Shown here: positions 44,390 to 58,317 of the stretch, in pieces | Position numbering within the stretch: the first letter of the stretch is position 1 | How the letters are laid out: every line of letters begins with the position of its first letter | NCBI GenBank assembly: GCA_030490835.1 | Contig: CM059973.1 | Span: forward strand, 88,247,641 to 88,311,640 | DNA: 64,000 bases | Direction of reading: 5' to 3' | Source of the DNA: Annona cherimola | Taxonomy: Eukaryota > Streptophyta > Magnoliopsida > Magnoliales > Annonaceae | Made by a program: the position numbers and the translations under genes | The notes under the pieces: generated by a model | What the model was told of the DNA's origin: nothing | The model's input: only the letters and a program-made list of their open reading frames with translations | Databases searched by the model: none

Positions 44390-44545
44390 GGAATAGGACA
44401 ATAAGGCTTCTAATACGGGAGACCATTGTTCCCTTACCAGGAGACTAATGTCCTCACACTACGGGGACAACATGGGAGTTGAGCCCCGAGGGGGCGCCTA
44501 CAGGTGAGCGCCTCTAGCCAACTGAGTTGTGCTTGGTTGGTTGGA
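44390..44545 (-). mobile_element. tRNA-derived SINE-like element
   Basis: On the minus strand CTCAGTTGGCTAGAGG (44526-44511) resembles a tRNA D-arm/box A, and GGCTCAACTCCC (44485-44474) is a box B-like site 41 bases on. The body shares a GTGTGAGGAC-type motif with 4075-4243. A T run near 44284-44293 may be the inverted poly(A) tail, so the true end could be further left. Confidence 0.55.
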
Positions 44546-44770
44546 CACTCCACTCTTAAGACTGTGGTATCTCTTGACATTAGTTGATTATAATGTTGTA
44601 GTCATTCATGACACTAGCAACTAGTAAGCAAGTAGCTTCTTGCAAACATAGATGACAAGAAATGGCACGCAGCGAGGGAAGAATTGAGTTTTGGCGACAT
44701 CATCCGCTATGATAAGTAGTTTTATCCAGTTGATTTGGGTTGTGTTTAGGAAGTGGTATAATTTTTTCAG

Positions 44771-45213
44771 GACTTGAGGTGTGCTTGGGAAGTGGTAAAA
44801 TTTTTAATGAAAAATTGTTTATGTAAAATTTTTTCGAATTGTTAAAAAATGATACAATATGATTAGGGTAATGACGGGAAATAAAAAGAATAAAATTAAA
44901 ATAGATAGGTTAATTGTATAAATAGTTGCAAATAAATAATTGAATAGTAGGAAAGTTGTATAGGAATATGTGAAAAAATAATTTAAAAAAGTAATTATAG
45001 ATAGTGAAAAGTTTTACTATCATATTTTTCAATTATTTCTACCAACCTATTTATTTTAACTTTATTCTCTTTACTCCTCATCATTACTCCTACAGTATCA
45101 CATTGTTTTATATTATTTCAATAACTTTTACACAAAAACTTTTTATTTAAAAGTTTTATCATTTCCGAAATAAATTTTTTTTTTTTTTTATCACTTTTTA
45201 AACACACCGTAAA
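44771..45213. mobile_element. Fold-back pair of family A arms
   Basis: A plus-orientation arm (GAAATAAAAAGAATAAAATT-AAAATAGATAGGTTA...) is followed directly by a minus-orientation arm (ACCTATTTATTTTAACTTTATTCTC...). The two pair over roughly 200 bases. Outer ends are GGTGTGCTTGGG and AAACACACC. Confidence 0.65.
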
Positions 45214-45613
45214 TAAATAAAAATTATGAATAATATATATTTATTGCAAAAAAAATGGCATATCATAATGGGGCGTGATCTCAGCGCTTAACCCACTAGA
45301 TATTTTGCATTTTACTCCTTGAAGAGGTAACGTTTTTGTAAAAGATAAAAATGAGAAAGCAGCATCGTGCAGCAGTTTGGGCGGAAAACAGATCTCCAAA
45401 AATCCAAGTTGGTGAGCTAACGCCTATTTCTATAAAAAGACTAGCTTGGTTCAATGTATCGCTAGTCACCTACCCATTTCCAGAGAGGAATGTCTCGGGA
45501 AATGGAAAATTGAAGAATTGAGGTATTTGTTCGAAAAATCATTAGGACCCACCGCGGAGGGACATGCCGTTGAAAACACCATTTGTTATAGATTGCAAAC
45601 TTTCAGACACCAA

Positions 45614-45877
45614 GGTGCGTTTGTTAACAATAAAAAGTTGTCAAGTTAAAACTTTTCTATCTGAAACTTTTCACTCTCCACAACTATCTTATTTTTTAAT
45701 CATTTCTTCACATTTTTCTATACAACTATCCTATTTTTCAATCATTTCTACACAACTACCAACACAATAAGCCTATCTATTTCAACTTTATCCTATTTAT
45801 TTTTAATCATCACTCCTATCATATCACATCATTTGACAACTTTTCATCAAAAGTTTTATCCATTCCCAAACACACAC
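45614..45877. mobile_element. MITE family A, minus orientation
   Basis: It begins GGTGCGTTTGTTAAC, contains TTTTTCAATCATTTCTACAC and CATCAAAAGTTTTATCC, and ends CCAAACACACAC. Very similar to the copy in CDC48 intron 7. Confidence 0.75.
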
Positions 45878-47482
45878 TAAATGGAGCATGCCAGAAAGCT
45901 AGGATCTAAAAATAGAGGAGACTATAGTGTAATCTGCAGAGGATCTAAACAGCCAAGGAATCGCCAATGGAAGAAAATCCCAATAGTGTCCCATGAGCTC
46001 GGAGCATGGTTTGAATCTGATCTCATAAGTTCTCCATCTAACCCCCCAGAAAGCCTCCTCGGCTATCTCTCCCTCTCCAGCCTGTTTCTATTTCTAAGGT
46101 CTTGAATGAGGGAGACAAGAATTGAGGATTTGAAAGAATGCGCTCAATTTCCAAAAAAATGTTTTAACCCATCCAAAAAATTGAACCGTAAAACCCCATT
46201 TTGTATTTCTAGATCAAAAATTCAAAAATTCTTTGGAGAAAAATCAAAAAGTACTCATTTTCAACAGAATGAGAGCTTAGAACTCGGAGTCATCTTCATC
46301 AAGTACCAACTTGTCTTCTAGGATCGGCCTCCCTGAGCTTAGATTCAATCTGTTCAAGAGTTAAAATAGGAGGACGAGGGCTGCTCCAAATCCTAAATCG
46401 TTGGCATCAAGATCTCCTTCTCCTTAATGTTGATAGTGTATTTAATTGAGCGCCGTTGAAGAGAAGAGAGACTAATTTGAATGGACAAAGTGGGGATGCA
46501 AGTTTGAGGGAGACACGAGTGAGATTGGGTGGGAGAGAGAGATGCGACTTGGAAAAAGATCTGGTGGAAGAGAGTTTTTTTTTTTTTTTTGTAGATGAGA
46601 GAGATCCAACGGGGAGAGGTGATTTCAAACCCAAATCATGCTGCGAGAAGGAGAGACGAGAACGAGTGTGCGAGCGACACTAATACGGAGCATCTTCTCT
46701 TTTATGCAACACAGTCACAGTTGCAACGATGAGAATGAAAAATACCCAACTCTCTCAGAGAATGGCTTAGAATTATTCCGCCTCATCGCACGGCGGAAAA
46801 AGAAGCGGGCTAAGCGCCCAGGTGATGCATATGATCACGCCTCTATCATAATTTTAATAGAATGTGTCACACTTACGCTCTGTTTAGCTCATCAATATTT
46901 TAGGTTGATTGAATTCTTAGCTTGGTCACACCCTAAACTAGTTAATCTGAAAATTCAGTGATTGGTTTTAGTTTTGTCAAAACTATGATGCTTAAATTCA
47001 TCAAAATAATTGAAAACCATGCATGACTGCTAGAGCCAGGTCTCTTCAGCTAGACATTTCACAGAAGGAAAATGGAAACAAATGCTTGTGAAGCCTATTT
47101 CGTATAAAAGAAAAGAGGGCCTCTGTAAACACCAGTATTATCTTACAACATACATGATATTTTTACACCCAATCGTCTTGTCCTCTTATTCCATTATACA
47201 ACATTCTGACGATCGTGCTTTTCAGTTTTTTATGATTCTCCCTATCTCTTGTTATGAGAACTTACCAAAACATACAAACATCGTGGCAATCATCAGAAGG
47301 AGAGATGATTCCAGGGTCTTTATATTCCCTTATCCTCACAATGTTAAAACAGACTGCAAATAGCAATTTGCAAACGAGTCAGGAAATTAATGTTGAAAGG
47401 GACAGACAGCCTATGACGAAGTGCAAACCAGAGTGGAAATTAATGTCCAAAGTGGCAGTAGTTACCCATACAATCTTTGTAC
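45878..47482. other. Intergenic, 3' flank of the GT14 gene
   Basis: No gene recognised. 46440-46690 is purine-rich with a T run (46576-46590). The right part (about 47000-47482) may be the GT14 3' UTR. Confidence 0.4.
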
Positions 47483-50400
47483 TCACAGGTTGGTGTTAGT
47501 CTGTAGACCAAAAGGCCTCACATGGGAAATATTCAACAGTTCATGAAAAGCGTCTAAGCTCATTGTCAAGGTGGTAAATGCTGCATGATCAGTATTCAGC
47601 AGGCAGTTAAGTTTGTTTTGCAGAGTACAAGAGGCTGGTAAAAAGAACTTGCCCGCATGACACACACCCACCTGTGAGTACATGCCTCTGAAAGAAAGTG
47701 CAACCAAGCATGAAATGGTTACCGTGTTAAGAAGACGAAGTGCAGCAGGTCGCGTGAATTTTCTTGCAAAAAGAAAGCAATGTGACAGTTTTCCCTTGCT
47801 GCCGCACCATTCTCTTCTGTACTCTGTCTCATAATACACGTTATCTATGTCCTGCTCATAGAAATATGAATGCAATGGTATTAAGGACTTGTCTTGACAT
47901 GGTAAACCATGGGTATCCAGAAATTTCAAAGGTCAGTGAATAAGGATTTGACACCCATGAGTTGATGAATGGAGAAATATTCCATGACAGACTTGAATTC
48001 TGTGGTGACAACAAAGAGACAGGTTATTTAATTTGTAAGGACGGCAAGCACAGTATGATGTTACAGGCACATGAATGCACAATTCGAGCATAAAACATAC
48101 CAATGAATTTCCATTTCAGCTTTATTAACAGTGACAGTAGATGCATTGCCACAGATTGCCAATATAAACAAAATGAATCAAAATCACTGCATGCAAGACT
48201 TGTTGACGTACATGATTTTAGGTACACCCTCTAAAACCCCTGGTTTGTTAGCATATTAGCTTATTCACATAAATGTATAAACATCATCACAAACTAATGA
48301 TGCAATGGCTCAACATTTTTTTTTTCAAGAGTTTGTAACACAGATTTCTCTTGCATGATGTTTCTAAATGTATTCAAATGAACAGGTAGCTGAGGCTGTA
48401 AACCAGCCATGCTTAGGATTGCTATAGGAGTTACGCCAGGATTCTGAGTTGCTCATTTCAGTGGTCATCGAATTCCCATTATGTTACTATGCAAGGTGAG
48501 CTCATTGAGTGTAATTCATTATGCTGTCATTTACAACATCTTCCGTTTTCTTTGCTCACATTAATGACACCAACATCTGACCAGCGAACTATTATACAAA
48601 CATTGTGCTCCCGTTATGTAGAAATTGTTAAAGGAACTATCCACAGAATCTTATCTTTGGTAGCAGGAAAAAAGAAAAATAAGATAGACTTAATTTACAT
48701 ATACCTTTATGGATTGTATGAGTTCAGGAGTAGTGTCCGAAAGCTTATATGTCACAGGATGCCATCCACGTCTTTCACGATCTTTGGATGACGAAAGATC
48801 CCATGAAGTATGTGTAAGTGTTCTCCGAGTAATTTCTCCTTCCAGTCCTTTTATCTGGATGAGGGTTTTGGAGAAAGAGAAATGTTAGAACGGAAATTTG
48901 AGTTTTTGTATTATCTTTCAACCGATGTAATCAAAGCCAGATCGGCTTTTCAACCAGCAAGCCAACCCTTTCCCAGCTATTCCAGTTTCACAGGTTGAAC
49001 CAAGCAACTGGATGTATAACCTGTCTGGCCAGTCAAATCTGGTTTAATAATATAGCCTTCAATGTAACAGCCAAACTTCCAACTGCTTTACAAGACTTGG
49101 TGAAATAACTTAAATTCCCACATAGTAGTGGTGCTTTGACTCCAAGTCTATCAAAACCAAACTATGCTTCTTCATGCACATTCGTGGCTCCCCCACTAGA
49201 ACAATAATGATATCATTAAAAGGCATGTCCAGCGCATAGAGAATCAAGCAATCCTTGACAACAGATCTTTAAGCAGATGTACTCAATAGTCAATATCCAA
49301 AGGCTAAAGAAATGACTTACAGCCAGCAATGTTTGAACATAATGCTCATCAGGTATACAGTTATGCTCCTTTGATGCATCAGCAGGCTGCAGGTAAATTT
49401 CTCAGACTTCAGTAAACAGCTGAATGCCAAAACTGGGGGAAGTAGATCAAGCAGTAAAATTGTTATTGTAAGAGCAACGAGGAATCAATATGGAAAGTCA
49501 TCAAACCAGCCAGTTTATCCAATAGAGATGCATTGTTTGTAAATAGACTCAGATTCAAATCACAGCTGCACTATTAGTTTTCCAAAAAGTTGTACGGCGA
49601 AATTGATGATTGTGACAGCAGAAGCTAAGGAATTGCAAGTTTGCAACTATCATGAATCCTAGTAGTTCAAGGTAGAGAAGTGTATGTGTGAAAATGGTCC
49701 AAAGCCCCAGCCCAACCTAAGGACGTCATATAAGGCTCGAAGCAGATATTGAATCCCTGTCAGAACTCCAAACCTGAATCTTAACAGCATTTTTATCATG
49801 ATGGTGCCAAATCTACACATCAGTTCGCTTGAGAAGTCCTTTAATAAACACTTAACTCCACCAGAAATATTTAGATCACAACTAATTGTAGCTTTTCAAC
49901 AGTGGCTTGACAAGGGCTTATTTTTCCCTTTGAGAATGTTTGCAATATTCATTGAGATGTCCATTTATTCAAAAGCCACATTGTCTCTGTCTGGGTGTTA
50001 TTTCAAGCCTCACTATTGACATCCTGTAGAAGAGGATCTTAAGAGAACTTACAAGAGGACGATCACGCCAAAATTCTGGTAGAGACCGTCTCTGCATCAG
50101 CCATGTTAAAAAAATGGGTATAAGACACATAAAATGATAGAATTATCAGGATGTGGAACTACAGAATCATTGAGCCAAAGATCAACAGGAGAAAACATGA
50201 GAAGAATACATAGAAAGAAACTTAAGTTTATAATTTAGAAAACCAAGTTAAAAAGATAAATAAGATTTATTCTCTGTTTTATCAATTGAGGCCAGCAGAG
50301 AAGTGATGAATTATCAATTGAAACGTCCCTATGAAAATACTGGTGATCTAACACAATTTTTTTTTTTTTTTTTTTTTTACTTTGAACTCTGTTTCACATA

Positions 50401-53400
50401 TAGTTTATCAATAAAAAAGTTACTTTTGTATTTCCCATAATGTATAAATTTCTGTCCCAGCAAATAGCTTTTATGGTAAGTATCCAGGATATTGCTTGGA
50501 AGCTCCACATTAAGTGACAGCCTGCCATAAAGTGCAAGGGAGAAGGTTCATTCACAAGTAGGCCCACATGAGCAATTCTGTGGTTTCAATTGCATAGCAA
50601 CAAAAGGTAGTATTGTGAACAGACAGGGTCAAAAGCATTTATGTACAAGGGTTGACATCAGTTCAGCAGATATTCATTTAAAAAAATGAATAATAATAAC
50701 TCTAGGCCTCAGCTTTTATGGGGAGCAAGGTATTAAATAACAGTTAATGGTAACCTTAACACAACCACCATTGCCTTTATTATGGGGGATGGCAATTACA
50801 CCATCTCCCCATTTTTCGTTAGAAAGGATTTTCTAATCTTTGATTCACCAACCCATCTTAGACTGTTATGATTTTAGTATTGATGCCAAAAGCAAGAATG
50901 ATCAAATTTGTCTAATATTTCACTTGGGAGAGAGTAGTGGCAAAGGAGTGCAACTTTTGAAAAGGGAAAATGTACACATTATGTGTTTCCTACAAAAAAT
51001 GGCAAATTTCCTCAATTGCACATCAAGATCTAACATAACAAAATGCCTTCAGTTGCACATTGAAAAGAAAGAATGAACGACCACTATAAATTGCAAATGG
51101 ATTGATAAATGTAACACGTACCCTGCAATGCCTCTGAAACATTGGATAAACAGTATCATCTCTCACTATAACAATGGCATGCTTTCGATTTAGAGCAGCC
51201 CACTGAAAACATGAAAAAAAAATTTTGGTTAGGTGACTCATGCCAATGTTGTCCTAGCAATCTGATAAACATTGTACGGGGGAAAACAAAAAAGATTACA
51301 GGAATCTTGTAGCATTTGAAATCTCATAGCAATGAGGATACCCACCTGAGATCCTTTTCTCCAGTTATTAACAGGGATAACTGGATGCATTTTTGGATTA
51401 TAGCGACCCTCTTTTGTATCTGCAAAGCTGCTTCCAGCATTAGATGATGAGACACAATTAGAACCAACTCATAATTCCAAACACATCCAAAAATTTCGTA
51501 TCGCATGAATCCTAGGTCAATATCAGCCATGCTCATTTTGTGGATACAATTGTTCCTAGCTCTACCCACACTCACTTGGAAACAGCTGATCCCACAAAAC
51601 TCAAGAACTTGAGCACTGGTTTTCAACCTCTTGGAACCAGACGATCCCACAAAAAGCAGAAAACATAACAGAACTTCTTTTCAATTGCCTTAAGTTCTAC
51701 ATGCAACATCATTCTTAATCTCTACATTTTTCAAAACTATGGACTCTAAATACTAAAAGGGGTGTTTGATGTACTTCTTCACCAGAAATGGTAATTAACT
51801 CCTCATTTCTATTTTTTATTATTGCTAAAATTGCATTTTACAAAGTTACATACGCTATGTATTGTATTGATAAAGATAGAACTTAAGGTAAACAAGCTGC
51901 AATAACTCGTTTATTTAGCTTGAGGCAAGTGACATATTATTATGTTAATAAAGCTGAGAAAGTGATATGATCGTATTAGAAAATTAAAATCATCAGTGGT
52001 GTAAAATAGCTAAGTTAACTGAGCTTCTTTCACTTGAGACAAAATGTTTAATGTAAATTATAAACTGGTACTGTGAGCTTATCCTACTTAATGCAAATAT
52101 CTTTATGCTTGAGCTTGAGCCAACTTGAAATACATTTCAAGCCCTTCTTGAACGAAGGCACTACCATATCTAGGGTTGAAGTCAGCTGCTTAATCAAACA
52201 ACCTTGACATTAACCTGGACCACAGGTTGACGGATGAGGGTTCAGGTTCAAGCTCAACCATTTTTTACCAGAACTTAGCCAGCTGGCAAGCATGATTCAC
52301 TCGGTTGCAATCCTGAACACCATACTGACACACCTAGGGAAACTTACCATAAAAGGGCAGAAAACAATGCTTCATTAGAAAATAGTAATTACAGTCATAA
52401 GTTTTATATATTTTTGTTAAAAAGAAAAAAGAAAGAAAAACTGATTGGTCTACAATGCATTATTACAGTTTCTCTATGGTTTCACAAATGTTATTTTTCA
52501 TGAAGATTCTATAGTGTTATTTTTCATTTAGTTCTTAGAGATCTGATGCACAAAATTTTTGAAGAATAAATGTGTTACGCTATCAGTGAATTCAAGATTT
52601 CACAGATCAACCTGAAGCGTTCCCCAAGTTGGATTTTTATTGTATAGATTTGAGCTATTTATAAAAAATAGTTATTATAAGTGAAAGAAATAAAAGACCA
52701 TTGCATTAAAGCTATCAATGAACTCAAGATTTAGCGGATCAACCAAGAGTGTTCTGCAAGATCCTGTGATTCGAGATGTATAGATTCAAGCTCTTTAACA
52801 TAAATAGTTATCATGAGTGCAGGAAATAAAAGACTGATGCATGTGACAAGGAGAAATAAACAGCATACAGAGCATAAAAAAACAAAAAAGAATTAACAAA
52901 CCTGTCCACAAAACTAGTCGATGATGACACGATGTAGTCATAGGTGTAGCTGAAGTTATACAAAGGTATGCAGCTGCCAAGGCAATAAGACAGCAAACAT
53001 AAGCAGGTCGAACACAAAAATAGGTTCAAAATGAAAATGACATATTTGTGGAAATCATTTTATGATATCACTTTCACAATAAGCATTTGCGAAACTTTTA
53101 GTCTAATCATGCTGTTAAGAGAAAATTTAAATCATGATGAGGTTTTTATTAACTATTTAGCTAGGAACCCAAAATCATCTCAATCAAAAAGTTATCTAGG
53201 CCATACAATTAAAATCATTTAGAGGTCTTAATTAAAAAAAAAATCATTTAGAGGAAAAAATTGGACTCATTCGGAATTGTGTAATTAATTGACTGGCGTA
53301 CAAGCTTTAATTGAATATTACATTCGAAATGTTCTTCAGTTACACATAAATGATTCTTCAATTTCTCATGGAAACAGCACAAAATATGAGCAAAAACAAG

Positions 53401-56400
53401 AGATAGCCTTAGAAATAATCAAGAAAAATCTACACTGTCCATTCGTTCTTCTCTTACTATTTACTTCCATAGCAAAAATCTGACTACCTTTAGAATACTA
53501 ATTTCTCTGATTAACTAGGAATCATAAAAAAAAATGCTTTCGAATCAAATTATAATCACCAAACAGGAAATTTTGACTAGCATATCTAACTATATAATCA
53601 AGGAAAGAATCCTTCTCATCTCATCATCTTCCGCGATTTCAACCTATTGCAGTAATTGGCATATTCCACAAGGAACTACCACCTAGCAGACAATTTTGAT
53701 GGAAGACAGGAACCTTCCAAAACATAGTTATGGAGATTTTAGCTCTGTCAATGAAGCAAGATGAAAAGGTTGCACAAATGGACTCAATGAAAGAGGATTA
53801 TCTTTAATAAAGGGTGTTAAAGATAAGAGAATGTGTATCAAGATATTTGGTAGATATTCAAATCTGTGTTAAGATATCAATGTAACTTCCTTAGAAGGGA
53901 GGTTTTAATGAATAAAGATTTTGTGATTTCTTAGGATCTGTTGTATATTCTAGAAGATCTTTCTTGATGTGATGTATTAAGAACAATTCAGTATGAATGA
54001 ACGAAAGGTTTTTCCATTATTTCTTTCATTAGGCAAACAGATAAGTGAATGAACTATAAATTCTTTGTAGATAAAGGAAACAAGGATTTTTTTATTTTTT
54101 TTTAAATTACACGGTAAATGGAGTAGCACAGTGAAGCAACCATGTTGGAGGATGGAATAGAATGGGTGCAAAACAGGCCGATGTTTCTCACTGGCATTGT
54201 GACCAGCCGATATCTTCTTATGTTAACATCAAATTAGCAACTAATGATCTATGCTAAACAACTTTAAAAGATTTCAAATGAAAATCAAGTAAAGCTGGTC
54301 TGACAATGTTGACTTCCTAACTAGTCAATTTTTGAGCTAACAATAGTGTTTTGATTCAATATGAAGATATGCTGAAGAATTTTCAAATGCGCTGGTTGAG
54401 AATGTTGCGTGCCTAAATACAAACTTGATAATCAATTGCATAGACCACATTCAAAGTTAGCAACAACAAGAACTACAGCATCTGTGTTAAAGATCTTTCA
54501 TTGGATATGATAAGCAACTAAAATAGTTAACAGAGGTCCAAAACATTGAATCCCAGGATAACGAAAGGGCAGGTGACATCTGACAAGTTCCAACCATAAA
54601 AATCTGGAAACCTACAAATCAGCAAGATTATGGATGACATGAAGAGTGAAAGGCCAAAATAAGGTTCTTCACAGGGCCCCACTAGGCTACGGGCTGCAGA
54701 TAGGGACACCCTCAATGCCTTCTGTTGAGAAGAAGGAAAGCAACAAGACGCAGAGGGTGGCATACATGGTGTTGTCTAAGATAATGAACAACTTTATTTT
54801 ATTTTTTGATAAAAAATGAACAAATACTTAAAATAAAGGATTTGTTTCTTTTTTGAAAAAACAAAAGGAAAGGAAATTCCCAATGGTATTCCTAGCTAAT
54901 CCAAAGTTCCTATTCAACTAAACATTCCAGGAAAAAATTCCCAAAAATAGAATAAGAAGGAGCCCAAGATGTTACAATTGTGTAGGATAAAAAACCTGGC
55001 CACAGGATGTTTGAATCAATACTTACCTATCTGACAAAAAAACAAACCATTCATTGAAAGGATCCTGAAGTGCATTCTTCAACAATATGCGTTCCGCAAG
55101 AAGCATGCTTGACTCTCCCCAATCTACCTGAAAAGAACACCAGCACTAGAACTTAATAAGCCAAGAACAGAGAGAGAGAGGAGTGTCTCATTAATTACTA
55201 ATTAACAGATGATATCTTACTATTCCAACAAAGAATAATCAATAATTCATGCCAAGCCTGGTGTAAAGGCTTGCCAACCCATTGAATTCTTTATGTTATG
55301 AAGTACCTTTATTGTAAATGATTCAAACCAATTTAAGGCCACAAACAATTTTTAAGCAAGGAGATCATGAGTTGAGCAAAAATGAGTTTAGGGGTATTAA
55401 GTCAGTAATACATATTATAGCAGTTCTTGACAGAGAATTCAGCAAGCTTGAATCTATTCAGACAGTTTTGAGTTTAATCGAAAACTTTGACAGACTTCAG
55501 TTCAAATTTCTAATTACATACATCCAAGCATGTTTAAGATCCTAGAACATGCTTCAATGATGCTCTTCTGTGTTTTCAAGCTTTGACCTGTGACAAGCTT
55601 CAAAACAATTTCAGACCTTTCAAATCTAGAATTAAAGTAGTTCTCAAAATTTGTCCCAAAAAAAAAGTAGTTCTCAAAAAGTAATCTAGAATAAAGTAAC
55701 ATAAAAAAGAAACTCATTTATAATGCATGGAAGTGTAACTTATGGTTTCATGATATAATCGGTTCTGCTAGTAGTTTGCTACTATTATATTGTACCACAC
55801 GCCTTTATTAAGCATATTCATAGATATCATTGCACATTACTTGTTATATAGGACTCAAACATGCAATAAGAAAGATGAGGAAACCTGTATACTGTCATTG
55901 AGTTGTCGGTCATAAAAGAAAGAAGATCTTGTTGTAGCCTTGCTGAGAAGAAATCCAGGCCTTGAGTGGACAAATATTGAAAATCGATTTTCCTTATCCC
56001 CCTACAAAAGAAATATTAGATTCTTCAATCAGGAAACAAACCATCTGTTCTGCAATTCTTTGGTAGCAAAAAGAATATAATGGAGGATGCTGTCGTGATA
56101 AATCCGGCGCCCAGTATACACATTGGCGTGGGTTCGAATCACCTCGGATGTGGGGTGATTTTTTCAGTCCCCCCGAGTTGGTGGGGGTTTTACTATTCCT
56201 CCGACATGGGAGTTTCATACAAATTTTCCCTCGTGTAAGGGTTTACAGAAATATTCTCTCCGTGTTGTGAGGGTTATGAATTTTTTTTATCGTTATATCA
56301 GTTGTCATGTTGTATAAATCTCAATTAAAAAAAAAGACTATGATGAAGGATAACAATCAAATTCTGGTTTAATGAGCAGGCAGTGCATGCATAAATGTAT

Positions 56401-57664
56401 TATATGCCAACTTAACCACATCACCCAAGACATAAGTCAATCCGGTTCCTCGTATTCATTTATGCAGTAAGTCATAGTGTCCAATAGTACAAGGCATACA
56501 TACCGAAATTAGAATTAGAAGTTGAATAATCCTACAAACCACACAGGAGTTAGACTGCATCTGCTTCAGACAAGAAATCAAAACAATTAATTAGCTCTCA
56601 TGGTCTGTTCTTATCTTCACAGAAAACTGACAGATATTAATCACTAATGTCCCTCGTGATTACTGAAGATGGGAACACTTCTGTTTCAGTCAGTTCTGGC
56701 CTTGAGTTGTCTATCGTAACTTACTTGAATTAGGTTTTACCTGATTTATAACTATGGCGGAAATGATTAATTGAAGCCACTACTTTTTGAGTTTATGGTT
56801 AGCTAGGACACAGAACCTAGAGTTAGGTCTTCATGGCCTGAATCACCAGCCATCGTGGGCGCAAGCTACATCTTTACATACAATGTACTAAAATAAGCCC
56901 CTGAACTGAGAGGGAGCTTAGGAAACGGATTTTGTTATGTCGTATTACCACCTATGGAGACCATGCTCGAAACGATTGTACGAAGTTCACCTTTATGAAA
57001 AAGAATGGTTTCCTTATACAGCATTAAACAAAATGCAACCTTGGTTTCCTTATACAGCATTAAACAAAATGCAACCTCGAATTGCCTTAAGTAGTTGAGC
57101 GACTAAGGCATGAAAACTCGCTCAATGCCTATATTCTACATGCTGACGTGTTTTAAGTCTCACTTTAAACAAGTATTCTACATGCGCAAAAAATTTCTTA
57201 AAAAAAAAATTGCAAAAACTAAATTCTCCGATCGAAAAAACATCAATCCATACTCTTCTTATACCGCTTGCATTTTGGCTTTGGAAATTAGATAAACCCT
57301 CGTCGCTTGATGTCTAATAAGTGCTTTTAAGTAAATAAATAAACAAAAAAGAGCGACATATTGACAGGGTGGATTAGTAAGGACGAAGTCACTTCAAAAT
57401 GCCAGAAAAGAAAGAATGTACCTGAAAGAATGCATCCCAGACTACATCCAAAGGAATGCGATTGCGAGCTATAAAAAGGAAAGCGATCTTTGGTTTCTGG
57501 ACAAATGGAGGAGGCGATACCAATGATGCTAGCATCTTAATCCTGTTGTACTGAGTCTGCATCAGTATGAAGCTTCCGAAACAAAATCCGAGCAGAACGA
57601 CAGCCAAAATCCTTTTCCTCCACCAGTTGAAGGACTTGTGCTGTATGCTTCTGCGTTTCGTCAT
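47483..57664 (-). CDS. GT14 core-2/I-branching (DUF266, BC10-like) glycosyltransferase
   Basis: Ten exons with GT-AG introns and agreeing phase: 57664-57422, 56001-55885, 55127-55027, 52973-52902, 51427-51346, 51202-51122, 50091-50053, 49386-49321, 48854-48705, 47851-47483; 439 aa. Residues about 17-36 are a membrane anchor (type II, Golgi). The GT14 fold follows: PKIAFLFIARNRIPLD, FSIFVHSRPGF, VDWGESSML, FVFLSDSCIPLYNFSYTY, W-RKGSQW-ALNRKHA, NCIPDEHYVQTLL, RRGWHPVTYK, YETEYRREWCGSKGK-CFLFARKF. Relatives include rice BC10, which affects cell-wall and AGP glycosylation; donor and acceptor are not proven for this branch. The core up to AALRLL (about 358) is family-like. The further 81 residues have no family resemblance and may be read-through of an unrecognised splice site. 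Intron 1 carries a SINE. Confidence 0.9.
56089..56338 (+). mobile_element. tRNA-derived SINE in GT14 intron 1
   Basis: Box A-like TGATAAATCCGG (56096-56107) and a strong box B GGTTCGAATCA (56131-56141) are about 35 bases apart. The element ends in an A-rich tail (about 56326-56335). Flanking TATAATGGAGGAT (56076-56088) and TATGATGAAGGAT (56339-56351) match at 11 of 13 positions, as expected for an ageing target-site duplication. It lies antisense to the host gene. Confidence 0.75.
57007..57078. repeat. 36-bp tandem duplication
   Basis: The unit starting GGTTTCCTTATACAGCATTA occurs at 57007-57042 and 57043-57078 with one mismatch near the end. It is in GT14 intron 1. Confidence 0.9.
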
Positions 57665-58317
57665 TCTCCGTGTTCAGTAACTTCAGTTCAGTCATTCACA
57701 GCGTCAAACGTCCAAATTGCACTACGCAAACGATGTGTTCCAAAAACCGTTCTCTAACGTCTCGAGGACTCCGATTTCCAATGAATTCCATCAAAAATAA
57801 TTGCATTTGAGATTCTCTCAAAAAAAAAAAAGGAAAGTTTCTTAGTTCAAATGCGAGTGAAATTCCTGAAGAAAACCTTCAAATTGCAAGGAAATTCAGC
57901 ATGAAAATCTCCCGCATGTAGAGAACTTTGGCTTTTTTCCAGCTCATTCAGCTGGAAAGTTTGTAGTAGACTTTCGATCTCTGGCTCATGATGTGGATCT
58001 TGGCAGAAGCCAAAATCCGCAGATGAAAATCCCAAATTTCGTCCAGAAATGCGAGGAATCCGTGAACTTTTTTCACAGATTCCAGCTAGAATCACGTCAA
58101 AAGAAAGAAACGGATACAATTGCAGAAGATATATGTCCGCTTGATTCGCTCTAAAACGAGAAAAATTCAGGCCTCTCGTAACATTTTCCCGATACAAAGA
58201 AAGAGCAAAGTGCAGCAAGACTGCAAGAGGAATGGCGTGCTGCCTCCGCAAAGCGGAAGTCGCGTAAATATACTGGGAGCCCATGGTGCAATTTTCTTTT
58301 GCGGTTTGGCTTTTTGT
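57665..58317 (-). promoter_or_regulatory. 5' leader/promoter region of the GT14 gene
   Basis: Sequence upstream of the GT14 ATG is GC-richer than its flanks and contains a 172-codon open frame on the same strand (58365-57847) with no recognised homology. It is more likely 5' UTR with an upstream open frame than a separate gene. Family A MITE sequence begins at 58318. Confidence 0.35.

Noticed and set aside
44474..44526. tRNA-like box A and box B that might mark a tRNA gene
   Set aside because: No acceptor-stem pairing or anticodon arm could be drawn. SINE-like context fits better; the same holds for 4189-4231 and 56096-56141.
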